From positions 1 to 46,729 of the forward strand of contig DATGZX010000350.1 in assembly GCA_035296965.1 (NCBI GenBank): a stretch of DNA of 46,729 nt, in the 5' to 3' direction. Numbering within the stretch: the first letter of the stretch is position 1; every line of letters begins with the position of its first letter. Below the pieces are notes generated by a model, which was not told the DNA's origin, made no database searches, and worked only from the letters and a program-made list of their open reading frames with translations. The stretch is from DATGZX01 sp035296965. GTDB lineage: Bacteria; Planctomycetota; Planctomycetia; Gemmatales; Gemmataceae. Below, piece after piece: positions 16,046 to 25,103 of the stretch. Made by a program: the position numbers and the translations under genes.

Positions 16046-17164
16046 ATGAACCCTCTCTACACGATCCGCGACCCCAGCGCCATCTTTAGTCCCGCTTTGC
16101 TGTTCTACAAGGAACTAATTTGCCGCAACATTTACCATGCAATTGACATGGCTGGCGATCCATTGCGGCTGCGTCCGCACGTTAAAACGCATAAAACACG
16201 CGAAATCGTTCTCCTCGGACTGGACGCCGGCATTACCAAGCACAAGTGTGCTACCCTCGCGGAAGCGGAGATGTTGGCTAGCTGCGGTGTCTCTGATATC
16301 CTTCTGGCCTACAACATGGTTGGCCCGAACTGTGCCAGACTGGCATCGCTGGGTCGGCAATATCCGGAGTGCAGTTTCTCGGTGACCGCAGATGACCCGG
16401 ACGCCGCCTGGGCTCTCTCCAATGCAATGGTGAACGCCGGGCAACGGGTAGGAGTTCTCCTCGACCTGGATCTTGGGATGCACCGGACTGGCGTCGCACC
16501 CGGCCCAGCTGCTGTGGCGCTGTATGAGTTGATCGATCAACTGGCCGGTCTCGAGCCGGCCGGCTTCCATGCCTACGACGGACATGTGCATCAGGAAAGT
16601 CTAACCGAGCGCAGAGCGGCGGTAGATCGACATTTCGAGCCGGTGCTTGCGCTGCGTGCAGAACTGGAGAAGAAAGGCCTGCCGGTGCCGCGCGTGGTGG
16701 TCGGGGGAACGCCGACGTTTTCCATCTACGCCCAGATGAACCTTCCTGGCCTCGAATGCTCGCCGGGCACCTGCTTCCTGCACGACCACGGCTACGGCAT
16801 CCGCTATGCTGATCTCTCCGGCTTTACGCCGGCAGCCTTGCTCCTGACTCGGGTCATCAGCCGCCCGTCGTCGACGCGCATTACTCTCGATCTCGGTTAC
16901 AAAGCCGTCGCCAGCGACCCCCCCGCCGGCAAGCGCTGCGTGCTCTTGAACGTATTCGATTATGAACCGGTCCTGCAGAATGAAGAGCACTTTGTGGTAG
17001 AAGTGCCGAGTTCCGATCATTTTCGTGCGGGCGATGTCGTGTACGCCATGCCGACGCACATTTGCCCGACCTGTGCTATGCACAAGCAGGCGTATGTCGT
17101 GGAAGACGGTAAAGTTACAGAATCGTGGGATATCATTGCCCGCGATCGAGTGTTGACGATTTAA
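16046..17164 (+). CDS. D-threonine aldolase / D-serine dehydratase-like PLP enzyme
   Basis: A 372-residue member of the fold-III (alanine-racemase-type) PLP family that includes D-threonine aldolase and D-serine dehydratase. The PLP lysine is Lys47 in LRPHVKTHK. The PLP-phosphate and sugar-edge motifs DLDLGMHRTG and VVGGTPTFS are present. The C-terminal metal-binding pair His338/Cys340 (MPTHICPTCAMH) is typical of this group. It would cleave or dehydrate a D-beta-hydroxy amino acid; the substrate cannot be read from the sequence. Length is normal. A sialidase-like gene follows 84 bp downstream on the same strand, with no obvious shared pathway. Confidence 0.9.
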   Translation: MNPLYTIRDPSAIFSPALLFYKELICRNIYHAIDMAGDPLRLRPHVKTHKTREIVLLGLDAGITKHKCATLAEAEMLASCGVSDILLAYNMVGPNCARLASLGRQYPECSFSVTADDPDAAWALSNAMVNAGQRVGVLLDLDLGMHRTGVAPGPAAVALYELIDQLAGLEPAGFHAYDGHVHQESLTERRAAVDRHFEPVLALRAELEKKGLPVPRVVVGGTPTFSIYAQMNLPGLECSPGTCFLHDHGYGIRYADLSGFTPAALLLTRVISRPSSTRITLDLGYKAVASDPPAGKRCVLLNVFDYEPVLQNEEHFVVEVPSSDHFRAGDVVYAMPTHICPTCAMHKQAYVVEDGKVTESWDIIARDRVLTI

Positions 17165-17248
17165 GTGCGAAGGTACGCCGAAAGTACGCTGCCGGAGCCA
17201 GGCTGATTCGCTGTGCTAAACTGATTCCTCCAAGATAGGTGAAACTTC

Positions 17249-18322
17249 ATGATAGGTCTATGTTCTGCTGTCTATGTCATTGCCAGCGCTCTTGCCGCCG
17301 CGGTTCCCGATATCGTCACGGAGCGGGTTTTTGGTCCCGAAATACCAGGGAAATACAAGCACCCTGCCTCGATAACGGAATTGGATAACGGTGATTTGTA
17401 TCTCGTCTACTACGGCGGCTCAGGAGAGTACGGCGCAGACTCGACAGTGTACGGAGCTAGGCGAAAGAAAGGCACATCCAAGTGGACAGAACCGAAAATG
17501 ATCACTCCCCGTCCCAGGGAGCCGGAAGGGAACGCCGTGGTTTGGCAGGCGCCTGATGGGACGGTCTGGCTGTTCAGCGTTATCCGCTTGGGAGAGACCT
17601 GGTCCACCTCGCGCATCGTCGCGCGGATCTCGCGCGATGGCGCCAAGACATGGCAGGAACCTACGGCCCTGACTACCGAAGCTGGGACAATGGTTCGCAG
17701 CAGACCTTTGCTGCTCGCGGACGGAGACTTTCTGCTGCCCGTCTATCGCGAGACCGGCAATGACCCCGAGTGGGTTGGACCAGATACGACCTCCTTCTTC
17801 CTGCGCTACGACGTCAAGAAAAAACGTTGGACGGAAAGCAGCCGGATCCAATCTCGAATCGGCAACCTTCAACCCGCGGTGGCCGCGCTCAGCGCCAAGC
17901 ACCTGATCTGTTACTGCAGGCGAGGAGGGGACTACAGCCCACGAAAGGACGGACGTCTTGTTCGCTCCGAGTCGCAGGACGCCGGTCGGACCTGGAGCGC
18001 GGGGATCGATTCCAGATTTCCCAATCCGAACGCGGCTGTCGATCTCCTGGGGCTGGCCAACGGCCATCTCCTGCTGGTTTACAACGACAGCACGAGCGGG
18101 CGAACCCCCCTCACAGTCGCTCTGTCGACGGACCACGATCGCAGTTATCCGTATCGCCGCAATCTAGCCGAAGGTCCCGGAGACTTCGCCTACCCTTTTG
18201 CGATCCAGTCGCGCGACGGCAAGATCCATGTCGTTTACACTTCGGAGCATCGCACCGTGGTCAACCACGCCGTCTTCGATGAAGGAGCCCTTCTGAGGAA
18301 AGCGCCCCGAAAGGCAGAGTAA
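17249..18322 (+). CDS. Secreted sialidase-like (BNR repeat) protein
   Basis: A 357-residue exported protein with an N-terminal hydrophobic signal (about residues 3-18, ending ALAAAV). It has a six-bladed-propeller sequence with BNR/Asp-box motifs: SRDGAKTWQEP near residue 128 and SQDAGRTWSAG near 246. A third, degenerate one (STDHDRSYPYRR) is near 293. It is close to the exo-alpha-sialidase-like family BNR_2 that planctomycetes carry in many copies, often with glycan substrates. Catalytic residues cannot be assigned with certainty. AGGTGA lies upstream of the ATG. Confidence 0.85.
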   Translation: MIGLCSAVYVIASALAAAVPDIVTERVFGPEIPGKYKHPASITELDNGDLYLVYYGGSGEYGADSTVYGARRKKGTSKWTEPKMITPRPREPEGNAVVWQAPDGTVWLFSVIRLGETWSTSRIVARISRDGAKTWQEPTALTTEAGTMVRSRPLLLADGDFLLPVYRETGNDPEWVGPDTTSFFLRYDVKKKRWTESSRIQSRIGNLQPAVAALSAKHLICYCRRGGDYSPRKDGRLVRSESQDAGRTWSAGIDSRFPNPNAAVDLLGLANGHLLLVYNDSTSGRTPLTVALSTDHDRSYPYRRNLAEGPGDFAYPFAIQSRDGKIHVVYTSEHRTVVNHAVFDEGALLRKAPRKAE

Positions 18323-18348
18323 GGGAAAAAGTCGGTCTCCTGCAGAGA

Positions 18349-19242
18349 CTATTTGGCGTCTTGGCCGGTCGTCTCGGAGCTATGGATGGTGACTTTGCGA
18401 ATGACCACCGGCTTCTCCGGGCGGTCACCCTCTGGGTATTTCGAGTCATTGCGCACCGGCAGTGAAAAGATCCGGCGCGCGATGTCTATTCCCTCGGTCA
18501 CTTTCCCGAAGACGGTGAAATTGCCGTCCAGGAATGGGGCCTTGCTGAGCGTGATGTAGAAGCTACAGGCGGCGGTATCGGGCTCGGCTCCGTGACTGGC
18601 TCCCACCGTGCCGACCTCATGAGGTTCCTTGGTGAACTCAGGTTTCAGCCAGTAACCGATGCTGCCCAAACCGATGTCGCCCCTTCCCAGCGGACAGCCA
18701 CCCTCGAGAACCTCCACATCACCATCGGATTGGTCATCCGGCTTCTCGCGGACGGTGCGTTCGAACACGAGTCCGTCGTAGTAACCGGCACGCGCCAGGG
18801 CGATGAAGTTGCGCACGTGGTTGGGCGCAAGCTCAGGACGAAGTGAGATCTCGATGGGGCCCAGCTCCGTATCGATGCTTGCAGTGTAAGAGATGGGTTG
18901 GCCGCTGTCGGTCGTGAAACGGATCCCTTCCCAGAGACGCACTACCTCCGTGTAAAGCGTGCCTACGGATTTGCCGGCCAGCGTCAGGTCCGGGGGGCGC
19001 TCCCACTCGGGTGGCGGTTCGTTGCGCGTCGCCTCGGCGAAAGTTTGCTGCAAGCGCGGGTCGGGAGGTGGATAGTCCTCGTGGCCGGAAGCGTTGTTCA
19101 AGTGAGATGATGAAGCGGTTTGTTCCCCGTTCCGCCCTCCGCTAGGCGTTTGGTCGCAGCCGCCAAGAAAGATGCCGAGGAGGACGCCGGCCAGGCCGCT
19201 CGGCCTAATCGCCCAGATCCACCGATCCCCGCGAATTGCCAT
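18349..19242 (-). CDS. Cyclophilin-type peptidyl-prolyl isomerase lipoprotein
   Basis: Assists folding of exported proteins by isomerising prolyl bonds. The 297-residue product has a lipoprotein signal with lipobox LGGC (Cys29), a ~90-residue linker, then a cyclophilin domain (about residues 115-290). Visible motifs are LRPELAPNHVRNFIALARAG, YYDGLVFERTV, SFYITLSKAPFLDGNFTVFG and VTEGIDIARRI. An insertion after FERTV (a ~40-residue Asp-rich loop) is larger than in compact cyclophilins. ATG 19242 is chosen for its GGAGAAGAA ribosome site and clean signal peptide. It converges with the sialidase gene. Confidence 0.9.
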   Translation of the reverse strand: MAIRGDRWIWAIRPSGLAGVLLGIFLGGCDQTPSGGRNGEQTASSSHLNNASGHEDYPPPDPRLQQTFAEATRNEPPPEWERPPDLTLAGKSVGTLYTEVVRLWEGIRFTTDSGQPISYTASIDTELGPIEISLRPELAPNHVRNFIALARAGYYDGLVFERTVREKPDDQSDGDVEVLEGGCPLGRGDIGLGSIGYWLKPEFTKEPHEVGTVGASHGAEPDTAACSFYITLSKAPFLDGNFTVFGKVTEGIDIARRIFSLPVRNDSKYPEGDRPEKPVVIRKVTIHSSETTGQDAK

Positions 19243-19486
19243 TTCTTCTTCTCCAAGTAGGTCAGACGCTTCCTTGCGTTGTCGAAGGAACGAAATCCTA
19301 GTAAAGCAGGACCCGGCAGTCAATTCCGCTTGCCCCTGCCGGCGTGCCGATTCTCATGGTCGCGCCGAGCAACGGCGCAAACAAAGGAAGCCGGCTCGCG
19401 CTGCTCTGAATTGACCCCCGCTAATCAGCAGGGCTAGAATACCGTTTGCGTAAGTTTCGCTGTCGACCTATCTAGAGGTATTCTCG

Positions 19487-20290
19487 TTGATCCTCCTGGC
19501 TTTCCTGGTCCCGCTAGCCATTTACAGTCTTCTCCTGGCCCGCCTCAATCGCAACGCCCACCCCGTCATGGTGCCTGGTCCCTGGGACTGCGCCGGCGTG
19601 CTGTTAGCGGCCTCCGGAGTCTTGCTCCTGGGAGGACCGGAGGTGCTCATATGGCTTCACGATCGGTGGCGACTCGCAGCCCTTCTGGGCCGGACTCACG
19701 TTTTTCAGCATTGGGGCGAGAGCTGGTACTTTTGGGAGTCGCTATGGATTGCCTACTTCATTGTTCTCGCTGCCGGTTCGGCATTCGCCTTATGGTGCCA
19801 GCGGAGAAAAACCTCTATTTACAACATTAACCCGGCCACGTTCGCTGAAGTGTTTCCTCAGGTGGTCGATCAGTTGGAGATGGAGTCGCTGCGCAGCGGG
19901 CGGCGCCTGCTGCTCATCTTCCGTCGCGCCGAGGACAAGGGAGTCCGCCCCGTTTCGATGACGGCAGAATATGCCGGCACCTATGTCCGCGAAGGCAGAC
20001 GGCCGCTGCCCCCAGAGGTTTGCGAGACGGAGAGAGTCCATCAAGACTGGGTTGCTCTGGAGTTGGATGCCTTTCCTGCCCTCAATCACGTCACGCTGCG
20101 CTGGGAAGGAAGGCACCCATCCATCAGACGCGAGGTCGAGACGAAACTGGCAGAGGCTCTGGCCAAGATCTGGACGCACGACAATCCGGCGAGCGGCTGG
20201 TTCATGTCCATCGCGCTCTGCCTGTTTTCGGTCACTTTCCTGACGCTCATGGGGATGGTGACGCTGCGAATCCTGGCTCTGTGGCGCTGA
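19487..20290 (+). CDS. Conserved-looking membrane protein, unknown function
   Basis: Not recognised. The 267-residue protein has two or three N-terminal hydrophobic helices (to about residue 105), a cytosolic or periplasmic alpha/beta region of ~130 residues, and a final membrane helix (FMSIALCLFSVTFLTLMGMV). The TTG start at 19487 is supported by an AGAGGT ribosome site 7-8 nt upstream; no ATG lies near the beginning. It ends 10 bp from the convergent lipoprotein gene. Confidence 0.65.
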   Translation: MILLAFLVPLAIYSLLLARLNRNAHPVMVPGPWDCAGVLLAASGVLLLGGPEVLIWLHDRWRLAALLGRTHVFQHWGESWYFWESLWIAYFIVLAAGSAFALWCQRRKTSIYNINPATFAEVFPQVVDQLEMESLRSGRRLLLIFRRAEDKGVRPVSMTAEYAGTYVREGRRPLPPEVCETERVHQDWVALELDAFPALNHVTLRWEGRHPSIRREVETKLAEALAKIWTHDNPASGWFMSIALCLFSVTFLTLMGMVTLRILALWR

Positions 20291-20300
20291 GGGCCTGCGC

Positions 20301-21176
20301 TTAGGGGCCGAGAGGATCCGCTGGCGGCCGCTCCAACGCTTCGGGCCGAAGGAGCTGAACGGAATCGGCTAGGGACGGCGTCGACTTGGGGCGCCACATC
20401 GTCGTCGTTTGAACAGAGATGCCGCTAGCCGGGGAGGAAGTGCCAGAGGTCGCGCCTGGCTTCAGATCGAGCCTGCGCGGTGTGGAAAGCGTTGATTGGG
20501 GATCGGGAAAGACTGGTCCGGGGATCTCCGGGGAAGGATTCGCTGGAGCCTGTTTACGGAGAGCTGGTGGCGCCAAGTGGACCGTGACGTCCTTGTCTGC
20601 TTCGAACACGCGCCCGTCAGCCAAGGTGAACCGGACAACGACGCGTAGCCGCTCCATGGTCGGCCAGTTCTTCCAGGCGAGGACGATGAAATACCCGGTT
20701 GTCCAAAGCCCGCTGCGCCACGTGCGTCGAACCTGATCCGGAGACAGATCCCAGGACGACAGCGGCGTTTTGAGCCCTTCAGGGGTAATCTCCAGCGCCT
20801 CGACGTGCAGTGATCCGGGAGCCTTGATAACATGCCCGTCGATGTCGCGCGGCTCGAGTACCACCTGTAACGCTTCATCGCCTGGCGCATGGTCCTCGTC
20901 GTAGCCGCCCGTCTGCCGGCCGAGGGTCACTTGCTTGAGAGTGTAGATCTGCGCTGCCTGTTCGGGGGAGATGAGCGCGGGCGCAGTTTGCCGCACGGCA
21001 GAAAGCTCACGGATGAGGGCTTCGTTGCGAAGCTGTGCTTGATAGAGATCGGACTTTAACTCACGTAGATCGCTATCGCGCGTGCGCAATTCGGCCTCAA
21101 CGAGGTCGCAATTGCGGCAACCGCTGGCCGCGGAGAGCACTCCAAACCCCAGCAGCAACGCCGCAGACCAGCGCAT
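20301..21176 (-). CDS. Lipoprotein of unknown function
   Basis: A 291-residue predicted lipoprotein with lipobox SAASGC (Cys20). It is followed by a short coiled coil (about residues 24-60: VEAELRTRDSDLRELKSDLY), a beta-rich domain (~70-215) and a proline/serine-rich C-terminus. It is probably anchored in the outer or inner membrane facing the periplasm. I chose ATG 21176; an in-frame ATG at 21194 would add six residues. It is the last gene of the minus-strand tig-clpP-clpP run, 68 bp after clpP, so it may be cotranscribed. Function unknown. Confidence 0.7.
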   Translation of the reverse strand: MRWSAALLLGFGVLSAASGCRNCDLVEAELRTRDSDLRELKSDLYQAQLRNEALIRELSAVRQTAPALISPEQAAQIYTLKQVTLGRQTGGYDEDHAPGDEALQVVLEPRDIDGHVIKAPGSLHVEALEITPEGLKTPLSSWDLSPDQVRRTWRSGLWTTGYFIVLAWKNWPTMERLRVVVRFTLADGRVFEADKDVTVHLAPPALRKQAPANPSPEIPGPVFPDPQSTLSTPRRLDLKPGATSGTSSPASGISVQTTTMWRPKSTPSLADSVQLLRPEALERPPADPLGP

Positions 21177-21244
21177 GGCGCCCCGTGCCTCCATTCCGCA
21201 CCACGGGTCGCGACCCGTCCGGTTCAGGGCTGCTCCGCGCGGGC

Positions 21245-21856
21245 TTACGCCGGCTTGGGCGGCACCTGGTTGATGGGCAAACGATCCAGAACGTGGTCCA
21301 CGATCCCGTATTCGAGTGCCTCCTTGGCGGACATGAACTTGTCCCGGTCCGTATCCTGTTCGATCTTTTCCAGCGTTTGCCCCGTGTGCTTGAACAGGAT
21401 ATCGTTGAGATCCTTCTTCAGCCGTATGAATTCCTTGGCGTGGATCAAGATCTCTGTCGTGGTCCCTTCCGTGCCCGCCAGCGGCTGATGGATCATGACG
21501 CGCGAATGGGGCAAGCTGTTCCGCTTGCCTTTGGCGCCCGCAGCGAGGAGCACGGCGCCCATGCTTGCCGCCTGACCTATACAATACGTCGCAACGTCGC
21601 AAGAAACGTATTGCATGGTGTCGTAAATGCTCAGCCCGGCCGTCACCGAGCCGCCAGGCGAGTTGACATACAAATGTATGTCGGACTTCGGATCATCGAA
21701 CTGCAGGAAGAGCATCTGGGCTACGATCAAATTGGCGCTATTATCGTCCACTACTCCTTGCAGGAAGATAATTCGGTCCTTGAGAAGCCGGCTGTAGATG
21801 TCAAAAACGCGTTCTTCCCGGCCGCTGCGTTCAACCACGTAGGGTACGAGGGGCAT
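21245..21856 (-). CDS. clpP: ATP-dependent Clp protease proteolytic subunit (canonical)
   Basis: The ClpP serine-protease ring degrades proteins unfolded by ClpX or ClpA/C. The 203-residue protein has catalytic Ser98 (QAASMGAVLL), His123 (RVMIHQP) and Asp172 (DTDRD), the same spacing as E. coli ClpP, and the IYSRLLKDRIIFL N-terminal loop. GGAGAAA precedes the ATG. It lies 193 bp downstream of a second, divergent clpP. The intervening stretch holds no gene. Confidence 0.96.
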   Translation of the reverse strand: MPLVPYVVERSGREERVFDIYSRLLKDRIIFLQGVVDDNSANLIVAQMLFLQFDDPKSDIHLYVNSPGGSVTAGLSIYDTMQYVSCDVATYCIGQAASMGAVLLAAGAKGKRNSLPHSRVMIHQPLAGTEGTTTEILIHAKEFIRLKKDLNDILFKHTGQTLEKIEQDTDRDKFMSAKEALEYGIVDHVLDRLPINQVPPKPA

Positions 21857-22049
21857 GGCAATTTCTCCGAAGAGGCCCGGCCCCAGTCAGGAAATCGGCT
21901 ACCGGGCTTGGGAATAATGAAGAATTCCGCAGGGGCAAGCGACCCAAGCGGACCTGCTAATCGACACGCGCGATGCAAAACTGGAGTCCGGCGGAGTAGC
22001 CGGCAGGTGGTCCAGGGAAAGTTGGCGATGCGCTTTCCCAAGCTACCCG

Positions 22050-22709
22050 TCACGACTTTTTTTCCTTCTTTTCCTCCGCCAGCTTCGTCAGCACATCATC
22101 GACCAGGCCGAACTCCTTGGCCTCCTGGGCGTTGAAGTACCGGTCGCGCTCCGTTTCTTTTTCGATTTCGCCGACCGGGCGCCCGGTATGCCTGGAAAGG
22201 ATCTCATTGAGGAGGTGGCGATCCTTGAGGATCTCGTTGGCTTGGATTTCGATGTCCGACACCTGACCGCCCACCTGGCCCCAGGGCTGGTGGGCCATGA
22301 TTTTCGAATGAGGCAGCGCAAAGCGTTTCCCCTTGGTACCCGCTGCCAAAATAATCGCTGCGCCGCTGGCCGCCAGTCCCATGCAATAGGTAGCGATGGG
22401 ACACTCCAGAAACTGCATGGTGTCGTAAATAGCCAGGGTCGCCGTTACCGAGCCGCCGGGACAGTTGATGTAGAAATGAATCTCCTGGCTGCGGTTCTCG
22501 TATTGGAGAAACAAGAGTTTCTGGATGGTAATGTTTGCCAGGTAGTCCGTAATGGCTGGGCTGCCGCCGGTTTCGGGTGAACTCCCGAGAAAAACGATAC
22601 GGTTTTCGAGCAACAGGTCGCCAAGCGTCATCTGTCGCTGGCGCATGTACTCACGAAATCGCTGGTTTTGCGGATCGAAAGGGAATCCGCCGGCCTGGAG
22701 TTCGTACAT
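22050..22709 (-). CDS. clpP: Second, divergent ClpP subunit
   Basis: A 219-residue ClpP paralogue. The triad is intact: Ser115 (GLAASGAAI), His140 (KIMAHQP), Asp189 (ETERDR). It differs from its neighbour by SG for SMG at the active-site serine, a longer N-terminus (~20 extra residues rich in Arg/Gln) and a Lys/Glu-rich C-terminus. Two unequal ClpPs next to each other suggest a mixed ring of the ClpP1-ClpP2 kind known from mycobacteria and cyanobacteria; that is inference. I chose ATG 22709, with AAGGAA upstream; a longer start at 22772 would overlap the end of tig. Confidence 0.93.
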   Translation of the reverse strand: MYELQAGGFPFDPQNQRFREYMRQRQMTLGDLLLENRIVFLGSSPETGGSPAITDYLANITIQKLLFLQYENRSQEIHFYINCPGGSVTATLAIYDTMQFLECPIATYCMGLAASGAAIILAAGTKGKRFALPHSKIMAHQPWGQVGGQVSDIEIQANEILKDRHLLNEILSRHTGRPVGEIEKETERDRYFNAQEAKEFGLVDDVLTKLAEEKKEKKS

Positions 22710-22779
22710 GATCGTGGGTTCCTTTATTACGTTGGTGAGAACCTCGCACTCTTCCTGGCAGCGAATCCCCACCCTCGGC

Positions 22780-24336
22780 TCAGCTCTGAGTTTCCGGAGC
22801 TTCCTTCTTCTCTTCTGGTTTGTCTTCTGCTTTCTCTTCCGGCACCTGGGTCGGATCGTGCATCGCGCCGGTGACCGCTTGCTCTTCCATTGTGCCTACC
22901 GTGCCTTCCCCCTTGGCAACCGCCATGTCCTCGTATTCGGCGCTCTCGAGGATCAAATCGAGCGCCTTGCGCTCGACGATCTCGGTCGCCAAAGCCTCCA
23001 TCAAATCCTCTTTCTCCAGTCGGGCGCGAACGCGGCGCGGCGATTCGTTGTTCTGCACGGCGATCAGCTCGATTTCGTCATCGATGTCGTCTTCATTGAT
23101 GTCCAGCTTCTCGATCTCGGCGATCTTCTGCAGGACAAAGTGTTCCTTGAGAGACGAAGCCGTGCTCCGCAGAGTATCCTGCTGGAGCAACCGCAACTGT
23201 CCTCGAATTTGATCTTCCGGCATGCCGGCCGAGCGCATTTCCATGATGCGCCGGTTCAACGAACGCTGGGCCTGGCGCTGCAACAGGTCGCGTGGCAACT
23301 CCCAGTTGGTTGCCCCCGCAAGCTGCTCCAGCACCTGTTCGCGCGACGCCTTGCGCTGCTGGTATTCGTGCCGCCGCTCCAGAAGTACGCGGATGCGCTC
23401 CCGCAATTGCTCTGGCGAGTGGACGCCGAACTGATGCAAGAACTCGTGGGTCAGCTCCGGCAGGCGCATGCTTTTGATCTCTTTGATTTCGAAGAGCGCC
23501 TGAACGGCCTTTGCCCGCAAAGATTCTTCGCCCACGCGGTCTGATAAGAGAATATCGACGGTGCGCGAATCACCCGCGCCAGCCCCCTTGACTTGCTCGC
23601 CGAACCGCTCGGCCACGCCGTCTTTCAAAGCAAGGCGTTGTTCCACGCGGACGGTGATCTCTTTATGGCTGCTCAGGAAGCGCTCTCCAGCGCGCGTCGT
23701 CATATCGGTGACCAGGTAGTCGCCGATCTGAGCGTTGCCCTGGGGTTTGGGAACAAGGCTGCCATAGGGAGCCAGAGTGCGCCGCTCCTCCTCAGCTACA
23801 TCTTCGTCAGTGATGGTGCGGACCGCGCGGCGCAGCTTCAAGCCCTTGTAGTTCGGCAAATCGAACTCAGGACGAACCTCCACTTCGAACTCATAAACAA
23901 GCGGTCCTTCCTTGGGAATCTCGATCTTGCTGGGATCGATGTTGGGTGCCGTCAGAGGTGCGACGTCGTTTTCCTCGGCCAGTTGCTCCAAGCTCTGCAG
24001 GAGCACCTCGCCGCGCACCTGGCTGCTGACGTCCTTATGGAAGCGTCGCTCGATGATTTTCCTGGGAGCTTTGCCCAACCGAAAGCCGGCAACCGGCGCC
24101 TCCACGACCAGCTCGCTGAACTTCTTGTCCATCAACAGGTCGATGTCCGCTCGATCGATAGTCACCTTGATGTACTTCTTGCAGGGCCCGATATCGCGCA
24201 TTTCCACGGTCTGGTGCAGTTTCTTAGGCGGCTCCTCCTCTTTGCCGGTCCCTTCCGTGGAACCTCCCTGAAGTTCCTCGGCAACGGTGGCTGCGTTTTC
24301 CGGCTCCTTCGCTTCCAGTCCGGTATCGTCGGTCAT
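22780..24336 (-). CDS. tig: Trigger factor, ribosome-associated chaperone
   Basis: Trigger factor binds ribosomal protein L23 at the exit tunnel and shields nascent chains. The ribosome-binding signature GFRLGKAP is at residues 84-91. A PPIase-like middle and a long helical substrate-binding C-terminal domain follow. At 518 residues it is longer than the usual ~430: there is an acidic ~40-residue N-terminal extension, and a Glu/Lys-rich tail after about residue 465. GGGAG precedes the ATG. It is followed by two clpP genes, the common tig-clpP linkage; clpX is not in this window. Confidence 0.95.
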   Translation of the reverse strand: MTDDTGLEAKEPENAATVAEELQGGSTEGTGKEEEPPKKLHQTVEMRDIGPCKKYIKVTIDRADIDLLMDKKFSELVVEAPVAGFRLGKAPRKIIERRFHKDVSSQVRGEVLLQSLEQLAEENDVAPLTAPNIDPSKIEIPKEGPLVYEFEVEVRPEFDLPNYKGLKLRRAVRTITDEDVAEEERRTLAPYGSLVPKPQGNAQIGDYLVTDMTTRAGERFLSSHKEITVRVEQRLALKDGVAERFGEQVKGAGAGDSRTVDILLSDRVGEESLRAKAVQALFEIKEIKSMRLPELTHEFLHQFGVHSPEQLRERIRVLLERRHEYQQRKASREQVLEQLAGATNWELPRDLLQRQAQRSLNRRIMEMRSAGMPEDQIRGQLRLLQQDTLRSTASSLKEHFVLQKIAEIEKLDINEDDIDDEIELIAVQNNESPRRVRARLEKEDLMEALATEIVERKALDLILESAEYEDMAVAKGEGTVGTMEEQAVTGAMHDPTQVPEEKAEDKPEEKKEAPETQS

Positions 24337-24433
24337 GCGTTACTCCCACCAAAAGTCAAGAAAGCCGAGAAGATCGAGAACCTCTGGACCACTTGCGACG
24401 GACCGGGTTCTCGTGACCTTCTCGGCCGAAAAG

Positions 24434-24507
<74 letters not shown>

Positions 24508-24717
24508 TGGAACAGATGACGACAGAAGCGCTTCGGGCCTATCTACTCCCACCTCCAAATTATAAAAGTGAGGTCCGCAAATTCAAGGGTTCTCCAGGTC
24601 TTCCTTGGCGCATCGGCGTTCGTGGGTACCAACTATGCTTGCACATCGCTCGTTGAGCGTACCAACGCATCGTCCGTGCCCGCAAATGCATGCTTAACCG
24701 CGCGTAATTCGGCAGCA

Positions 24718-24781
24718 TTTGTGGGGCACGTTTTCAACGTGCCGGCCGGCGTCTGGGCACGTTACAAACGTGCCCCACAAA
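24718..24781. repeat. 64-bp inverted repeat with 25-bp arms
   Basis: TTTGTGGGGCACGTTTTCAA.. at 24718-24742 and its near-perfect complement at 24757-24781 (about 23 of 25 pairs) flank a 14-nt GC-rich loop. Each arm is itself a small palindrome (GGCACGTTTTCAACGTGCC type). It lies in the 598-bp gap between tRNA-Gly and the DUF4175-like gene and looks like a small dispersed element rather than a terminator. The rest of that gap shows GGTAC.. and GAAAGCACGC short repeats but no gene. Confidence 0.7.
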
Positions 24782-25103
24782 CCGCGGCAGCCGATCCACG
24801 CACGGCCATTAGGAAATAGGTGCCATGCTTTGGTACTCCAAAGCACGCTTTCGAGTACGAAAGCACCCGCTTGATGCATTGGTGGCGCAGTCCTCAATAG
24901 TAGTACGATTCTGCACCAGCCGCGCCTTTATCCTCTGCACTACAGTCCTCGAGGACGCATGCCGCCCTCCGATATGCCAGCGTGCTGCACGGCCCCTCGT
25001 CTCAGACTGCACGGCCCTTTTGCGAACGTGCCCCGGTCATGTTATAGTGAGCGTACGATCCTGGCCGGGGACTCCCGAGGCGAAGAACTGGAGATTTCTT
25101 CAG

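Noticed and set aside
21035..22135. 366-codon plus-strand frame opposite clpP
   Set aside because: Overlaps two confident genes on the other strand and reads as low-complexity Arg/His-rich sequence.
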